From NCBI GenBank assembly GCA_947167415.1, contig CAMVHY010000029.1, positions 1 to 9,778 on the forward strand: a DNA stretch of 9,778 bases, written 5' to 3'. Under the pieces are notes generated by a model, which was not told the DNA's origin, did not search any database, and saw only the letters and a program-made list of their open reading frames with translations. Below, piece after piece: positions 5,941 through 9,778 of the stretch; position 1 is the stretch's first letter, and every line of letters begins with the position of its first letter. The position numbers were made by a program, and so were the translations under genes. This DNA is from an uncultured Clostridia bacterium (GTDB lineage Bacteria; Bacillota; Clostridia; Lachnospirales; CAMVHY01).

Positions 5941-6360
5941 GTGAGTGTAGATGTAAAAAATTTGGCGTTGTTTATAAAAAAAATAAGACATAATCAAAAT
6001 ATGAGTCTTAGAAAATTCGGAGACAAAGTTGGTTTAAGCCATGCATATATCAATAAATTGGAAAATGATATTACCGGAGAAAAAAGGATGAATTTGACTA
6101 TAGCTACTCTTGTAAAAATTTCTAAAGCATTGGAAATTCCATTGGACGAATTTTTATATATGTGTGGTTATTTAAATAGTGACTCAAGTGTCTCGGAGTC
6201 AAAAAAATTTAATAATAGTAGTGATGCTATGGACTTTTTTATACACAAGTGCTTGGAAATCCTAAAACACACTAAAATTTTGTCTGACGAAGAAAAAAAT
6301 ACTGTTGAAAAAGCACTAAAACTCGGAGTGAAAATAATAAAAGAACAAGAAAAAAAATAA
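5941..6360 (+). CDS. XRE-family helix-turn-helix regulator
   Basis: The product is a 139-residue Cro/CI-type (XRE) DNA-binding protein. The five-helix domain spans about residues 8-72, with LRKFGDKVGLSHAYINKLEN (23-42) holding the helix-turn-helix and recognition helix, and ISKALEIPLDEFLYMCGY closing it. The rest (73-139) is a Ser/Asn linker and a Lys/Glu-rich helical tail, possibly for oligomerisation. It shows no peptidase or sensor domain. GTG 5941 is the best start, ten bases after AAGGAG (5925-5930). An in-frame TTG at 5932 is only one base from that site. The gene diverges from the Mor-family operon across 249 bp with palindromes, the arrangement typical of a repressor controlling its neighbour and itself. 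The target is inferred. Confidence 0.93.
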   Translation: MSVDVKNLALFIKKIRHNQNMSLRKFGDKVGLSHAYINKLENDITGEKRMNLTIATLVKISKALEIPLDEFLYMCGYLNSDSSVSESKKFNNSSDAMDFFIHKCLEILKHTKILSDEEKNTVEKALKLGVKIIKEQEKK

Positions 6361-6395
6361 AACAGCCTGAATAAAAAATTTGAATTCAAGCTGTT
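6361..6395 (-). terminator. Terminator of the SpoIIQ-like gene, between convergent genes
   Basis: AACAGC (6361-6366) pairs with GCTGTT (6390-6395). After one mismatch, TGAAT (6368-6372) pairs with ATTCA (6384-6388) around an 11-base loop. On the minus strand it is followed by a T-rich run that overlaps the last codons of the XRE gene. The plus side lacks a T run, so the XRE transcript may be terminated less well. Confidence 0.7.
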
Positions 6396-6404
6396 GCGAA
6401 AAAT

Positions 6405-7253
6405 TTATTTTTGAGCCAAAAAGATTTTTGGATTTACGTTGTTATCATCGTGGGTTATTTTAAAATCAAGATGACTTCCGAGTAAAACACCGTATTTTGT
6501 GGGGGAGTTTACGCCGCCTATTATTTGTCCTTTTCTTACGTAATCTCCCTCATTGACCAATAAATTATCTTGTAATTGGCTGTAAATACTTGTCCAATTA
6601 TTACCGTGGTCAATAACTATCAAATTGCCATCTTCATCGGTTTTTGTAATTAATTTTACAATTCCGTCGGCACTGGCTTTTACTTGTTCACCAATTTTTG
6701 CCGAGATGCTTAAAGAATCATTTGTTCGATACTGCTCTAAAGTTTTGTCATAAATTAATTTATCTGGCTGATAGTCCATTAAAATTTTTCCAAATACCGG
6801 CCATGACATTTTTTGAGTTTCATCGAACGAACAAAAATGAGTTTTATTATTATCTTGGCTTTGGTTTTCTGTTTTTATAATTTGTTTTTTTTCTGGAGCG
6901 TTTTTTTCTGTTGCGGGTTTTTTTTCTGTACTATTTTTTATTTTATCTTGATCTAATTTTTTTATTGGGTCAGGATTTTTTTTATTTTCAAGCGGTGGAT
7001 GATATTGGAAAATTTGTTTGTCTTCAGGCGTTAAATAATTTTTTGACTTGTCATTTAAAACAGGTTTGACTTCATTTTTTTCTGGATTTATTTTTTGTGG
7101 CAAATCAATCTTTTTTATCGAAGCAAGATTTTTTGGCTTTGAAGAAGCTAAATTAAAAAAAATATTTGTTCCAGTAATTAATGCTATGATGATCAGACAT
7201 GCATAGATTGCGAAGTAAAAACTTTTGTTTTGAAAAAAATTATTTTTTCTCAC
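6405..7253 (-). CDS. SpoIIQ-like membrane-anchored LytM/M23 protein, probably catalytically inactive
   Basis: The 282-residue protein starts at GTG 7253-7251, nine bases after GGAGG (7263-7267). It has a short basic N-terminus, one membrane segment (about 12-35), a Lys/Pro/Asn-rich linker (about 38-145) and a LytM (M23) domain from about 148 to the end. The domain reads SWPVFGKILMDYQ, YDKTLEQYRTNDSLSISA, GNLIVIDHGNNW, SIYSQLQDNLLVNEGDYV and GVLLGSHLDFKI. The YDKTLEQYRTNDSL stretch is typical, to my knowledge, of clostridial SpoIIQ-like proteins. In active LytM enzymes zinc is held by His-x3-Asp and the second His of His-x-His; here these are Asn178, Ser182 and Asp263, so hydrolysis is unlikely. 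SpoIIQ forms the forespore side of the engulfment channel with SpoIIIAH. Forespore sigma control is plausible, but the TGAATA upstream (7302-7297) is weak evidence. It could instead be a general divisome/envelope LytM factor. It diverges from rsmI. Confidence 0.85.
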   Translation of the reverse strand: MRKNNFFQNKSFYFAIYACLIIIALITGTNIFFNLASSKPKNLASIKKIDLPQKINPEKNEVKPVLNDKSKNYLTPEDKQIFQYHPPLENKKNPDPIKKLDQDKIKNSTEKKPATEKNAPEKKQIIKTENQSQDNNKTHFCSFDETQKMSWPVFGKILMDYQPDKLIYDKTLEQYRTNDSLSISAKIGEQVKASADGIVKLITKTDEDGNLIVIDHGNNWTSIYSQLQDNLLVNEGDYVRKGQIIGGVNSPTKYGVLLGSHLDFKITHDDNNVNPKIFLAQK

Positions 7254-7354
7254 GTGTTAACACCTCCGATTGAATTATTGACATTGAAAAAAATATTATT
7301 CATGAGAAGATATTTTTAAGTAATAAAAAAAAATAAGTTTTGGAGTTTTGATTG

Positions 7355-8188
7355 ATGGACAAAAAAACAGGTGGAAAATTATTTATTTGCGGAACCCCTA
7401 TCGGAAATTTAAAAGATATAAGTTTACGTTGTCTTGAAATTTTAAAATCAGTGGATTTAATTGCATGTGAAGATACTAGAAAAACGATTGGATTATTAAA
7501 TTTTTATGGCATAAAAAAAAAATTAATTAGCTATCACGAATTTAATAAAATAAAGTCAGGTAAAAAAATTTTGGAGTTATTAAGTCAAAATAAAAATATT
7601 GCGCTTGTAAGTGATGCTGGAATGCCATGTATTTCTGATCCGGGAAGCGAATTAATTAATATGGCCAGGGAAAAATTTTTTGATATAGAAGTAATTCCCG
7701 GACCAACAGCTTTTGCAACCGCAATTGCTTTTGCTGGCATAAATAAAAAAAGTTTTATTTTTGAAGGATTTATTGATAAGAATGAAAGAAAAAAATTTAT
7801 TGAGAGAATAAAATTTGAGGAGCGAACAATTGTTTTTTATGAAGCACCACATAAATTATTAAGTATGTTGGAATTTTTGTTTGATAATCTTGGAAATAGA
7901 AAATTATATTTGGTGAAAGAACTGACTAAAATACATGAAAAATTTTTTTTTGGTTGGCTTGATGAAGCGATTGAATTATTAAAAAAAAATCCGCCAAAGG
8001 GCGAATATGTAGTTTTATTGTATGGAACAGAAAATGAATTTGATTTTGGAGAAATGAATATCCAAGAGCATTTGGATTTTTATCTGAAAAATAATTTTGA
8101 TTTAAAAACGGCAATTAAAAAAGTTGCTAAAGATAGAAACTTGTCAAAAAATCAAGTTTATTTGATTGCACATAATATAAAAAAATGA
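7355..8188 (+). CDS. rsmI: 16S rRNA (cytidine1402-2'-O)-methyltransferase RsmI
   Basis: The 277-residue protein is RsmI (formerly YraL), which uses S-adenosylmethionine to 2'-O-methylate C1402 of 16S rRNA in the decoding centre, next to the N4-methylation by RsmH. The tetrapyrrole-methylase fold is complete: GTPIGNLKDIS (13-23), ACEDTRKTIGLL (37-48), SDAGMPCISDPG (86-97), VIPGPTAFATA (113-123), FIFEGF (134-139), FYEAPHK (161-167), LVKELTKIHEKFFFG (187-201) and KGEYVVLLYG (215-224). The C-terminal helical extension (about 235-277) is also typical, and the length is normal for the family. ATG 7355 is nine bases after GGAG (7342-7345); an in-frame TTG at 7352 is a poorer start. It stands alone on its strand, divergent from the SpoIIQ-like gene, with its own terminator. 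No clear promoter was found. Confidence 0.97.
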   Translation: MDKKTGGKLFICGTPIGNLKDISLRCLEILKSVDLIACEDTRKTIGLLNFYGIKKKLISYHEFNKIKSGKKILELLSQNKNIALVSDAGMPCISDPGSELINMAREKFFDIEVIPGPTAFATAIAFAGINKKSFIFEGFIDKNERKKFIERIKFEERTIVFYEAPHKLLSMLEFLFDNLGNRKLYLVKELTKIHEKFFFGWLDEAIELLKKNPPKGEYVVLLYGTENEFDFGEMNIQEHLDFYLKNNFDLKTAIKKVAKDRNLSKNQVYLIAHNIKK

Positions 8189-8220
8189 TTGGTTGACATC
8201 TTTTTTCATATATATAAAAA

Positions 8221-8260
8221 AATCCGGGCCTATTAAAAAAATAAACCTGGATTTAATTTT
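8221..8260 (+). terminator. Rho-independent terminator of rsmI, possibly bidirectional
   Basis: AATCCGGG (8221-8228) pairs with CCTGGATT (8246-8253) with one G-T pair around an A-rich loop, flanked by an A run before and TAATTTTTT after. It lies 32 bp after the rsmI stop. The flanking A/T runs would also let it stop the convergent minus-strand gene that ends at 8347. Confidence 0.85.
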
Positions 8261-8346
8261 TTAGAGTGAGAAATTTAAATTTTTGCCGAAAAAAAATACA
8301 TACAAGCGAGAGATGTTTTTCTAAAACTTTAGTCAAGCATTAATCG

Positions 8347-9627
8347 TTAAATCACTTGATCCTTTTGCTTACGCATTGGTATTGTCGACTTTTCATTACT
8401 AGGATAATTGTAACAATCCAAATCAAAACCTAAATCACATTCTTTTTCACATTCCGACGTGTGTATAAAAGGTATATGTAATATTTTCTTTTTGATATTT
8501 ATGATTTCAAATAATATATGAAGTGCGGTTGCAATTACTAAAAATAATATTTTTAATAAAAAACTCACACTTATAAAAACATGAAGCAAGTTAAAAATAA
8601 ATATGAAAACCAAAGTTCCTGTAATTGCGCTTCCAAAAACAAGCGCTAATTTTTTTAATGATAATGATCTATCACGAACTGCTTTAAGATAATTATCTTT
8701 AACAATTATTTTTACATTACACTTGCGCAACATACTTATGAATTGTTGAAAATCTTCTTTAACAGTTTCACTGAGATGCATGTTATCCATATTGATTGAT
8801 TTCATCTTTTCAAAAGCTAGAGCAATATTTGACATTTTAGCGATTTTATTCATGAATTTATACAAACACTGCCAGTATGAATTACCATTGCTTGAATCGC
8901 AGGTCAAGTGTTCTATAACAACGCTTCGATACGTATATGCATCAGCACAATGATTTTTTTCAATATCAATACACCGCCAGAGAATTGCACATAACTTGAC
9001 AAAATTTTCATTGGGCCCACTTTCTTCGAAAATTGTCAAATTATTAAAGTCAAACCCTTGCATAAATCCATTCATAATAGCCACTTTATCATCGTAACTT
9101 ATTTTTAATTTATGACACGCCTTGACATGACTGGGATTATTTAAATCAACGTCTTTTGGTAAAACTAGCTGTTCTGAGCTAAACACATTTGATAAGAAAT
9201 CCACCGTTGCCCTTGTTATTTGTTGCATTTTACCTGTCTGTTTATCAATTTGTTTGTTTTTTTTCGATGTCGAATCCACTTTCGGATCCGGATAGTTTTT
9301 TCTATCTTGTTTTAGAAGTTCGGATACAATATATGTCTTTATATTTATCAAATCATCTATATTTTCAATTTTCACTTTCCCTCTTGCCATTGGCCATTGA
9401 TTGCCATTATTGTTAATATTATCGCTTTTAATGTTATCTCCATCGTTTACACTTGGATTTGGAAACTCAAGAGAAATACGCTGCTGTAAATTATTTTTCT
9501 GGTTAATATCTGGGTAAAGTTTAAGTTTTTGCAAATCATCAAGTTTAACACCATCAACATTACCTCGACCACTCAATATCTGCACGTATTCTTCTAACGA
9601 CAGATTTTTTATACTTTTATCGCTCAT
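8347..9627 (-). CDS. Unknown 426-residue protein with a C-terminal two-helix membrane hairpin
   Basis: I do not recognise this family. The start ATG (9627-9625) lies eight bases after AGGGGG, and a promoter is visible upstream. The N-terminal half (1-155) is polar and Asn/Asp/Lys-rich with a low-complexity stretch (DNIKSDNINNNGNQW), and there is no signal peptide. Residues 155-320 look globular and helical and are rich in Cys for an AT-rich genome (CAILWRC, NHCADAY, LTCDSS, WQCLY, LRKCNVK). Two strong membrane segments follow at about 327-351 and 353-378 with almost no loop. Basic residues before the first and after the second (SLKK, NIKKK) predict both ends in the cytoplasm. The 48-residue tail has Cys393, Cys397 and Cys405 and a basic end. 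This is a tail-anchored cytoplasmic protein by topology. It may be lineage-specific. Function cannot be assigned. Confidence 0.88.
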   Translation of the reverse strand: MSDKSIKNLSLEEYVQILSGRGNVDGVKLDDLQKLKLYPDINQKNNLQQRISLEFPNPSVNDGDNIKSDNINNNGNQWPMARGKVKIENIDDLINIKTYIVSELLKQDRKNYPDPKVDSTSKKNKQIDKQTGKMQQITRATVDFLSNVFSSEQLVLPKDVDLNNPSHVKACHKLKISYDDKVAIMNGFMQGFDFNNLTIFEESGPNENFVKLCAILWRCIDIEKNHCADAYTYRSVVIEHLTCDSSNGNSYWQCLYKFMNKIAKMSNIALAFEKMKSINMDNMHLSETVKEDFQQFISMLRKCNVKIIVKDNYLKAVRDRSLSLKKLALVFGSAITGTLVFIFIFNLLHVFISVSFLLKILFLVIATALHILFEIINIKKKILHIPFIHTSECEKECDLGFDLDCYNYPSNEKSTIPMRKQKDQVI

Positions 9628-9778
9628 ATCACATTCCCCCTATTTATTAAGAAAATAAATCATCCAAGCAATAATAAAATAAAATCCATTTATTTTTATT
9701 TTAAACCAAAAAATAATGTGTGTTAAATGTTTTTAAGTATTTTTTTCGAAATTTGAGATGGGAGTAAAATCTTTCAAC
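9628..9778. other. Upstream spacer of the orphan membrane-protein gene
   Basis: This AT-rich end of the window carries the predicted minus-strand promoter and a short leader. No other gene was seen. Confidence 0.5.
9698..9726 (-). promoter_or_regulatory. Predicted sigma-A promoter of the orphan membrane-protein gene
   Basis: On the minus strand TTAACA (9726-9721) is followed by a 17-nt spacer and TAAAAT (9703-9698); each box matches the consensus at five of six positions. The start would be near 9690, about 65 nt before the ATG. Confidence 0.55.

Noticed and set aside
7254..7263. GTGTTAACAC palindrome between the ribosome site and start of the SpoIIQ-like gene
   Set aside because: Perfect but only 10 bp, and placed where translation signals constrain the sequence; too weak to call an operator.
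8193..8220. TTGACA followed by TATATA-like sequence after rsmI as a promoter
   Set aside because: No -10 hexamer falls at 16-18 bp spacing and the region leads straight into the rsmI terminator.
1..9778. CRISPR arrays, tRNA or rRNA genes
   Set aside because: No regularly spaced short repeats with unique spacers and no cloverleaf or conserved rRNA segments were seen on either strand.

Overview
The window is strongly AT-rich chromosomal DNA. It looks like a low-GC Firmicute of clostridial, spore-forming ancestry: strong Shine-Dalgarno sites of GGAGG type, a surface protein with S-layer homology (SLH) repeats, and a SpoIIQ/LytM-like protein. The genus cannot be fixed from the sequence. The density of decayed insertion sequences, none with an intact transposase, would fit a host-associated genome undergoing erosion, but that is inference.

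Layout. Positions 1-1552 are an insertion-sequence graveyard. A broken IS5-family transposase (minus strand, cut by the window edge) is followed by the 3' part of an ISAs1-family transposase (plus strand). That in turn abuts, and appears inserted into, a second, more decayed IS5-family copy. Positions 1919-4426 encode an 835-residue secreted surface protein: signal peptide, five DUF285-type 26-residue repeats, two copies of a ~105-residue extracellular module and a C-terminal SLH anchor. It has its own promoter and terminator. A 16-A run inside its coding frame is a candidate on/off switch for the anchor. Positions 4507-4668 hold another IS5-type terminal repeat joined to a ~142 bp internally deleted, MITE-like ISAs1 derivative; nothing codes from there to about 5047.

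Positions 5048-6360 form a compact divergent regulatory module. On the minus strand lie a 97-residue unknown protein and a Mor-family (phage Mu middle-operon activator type) DNA-binding protein. An XRE-family repressor-like gene is divergent on the plus strand. A perfect 16-bp palindrome overlaps the predicted start point of the Mor-operon promoter, which suggests a repressor/activator switch; this is the best candidate here for an uncharacterised small system.

Positions 6405-9627 hold a membrane-anchored SpoIIQ-like LytM protein that has lost the usual zinc ligands (minus), rsmI for 16S rRNA 2'-O-methylation (plus), and a 426-residue orphan protein with a two-helix membrane hairpin (minus). 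rsmI is the only housekeeping gene; the rest is accessory or lineage-specific.
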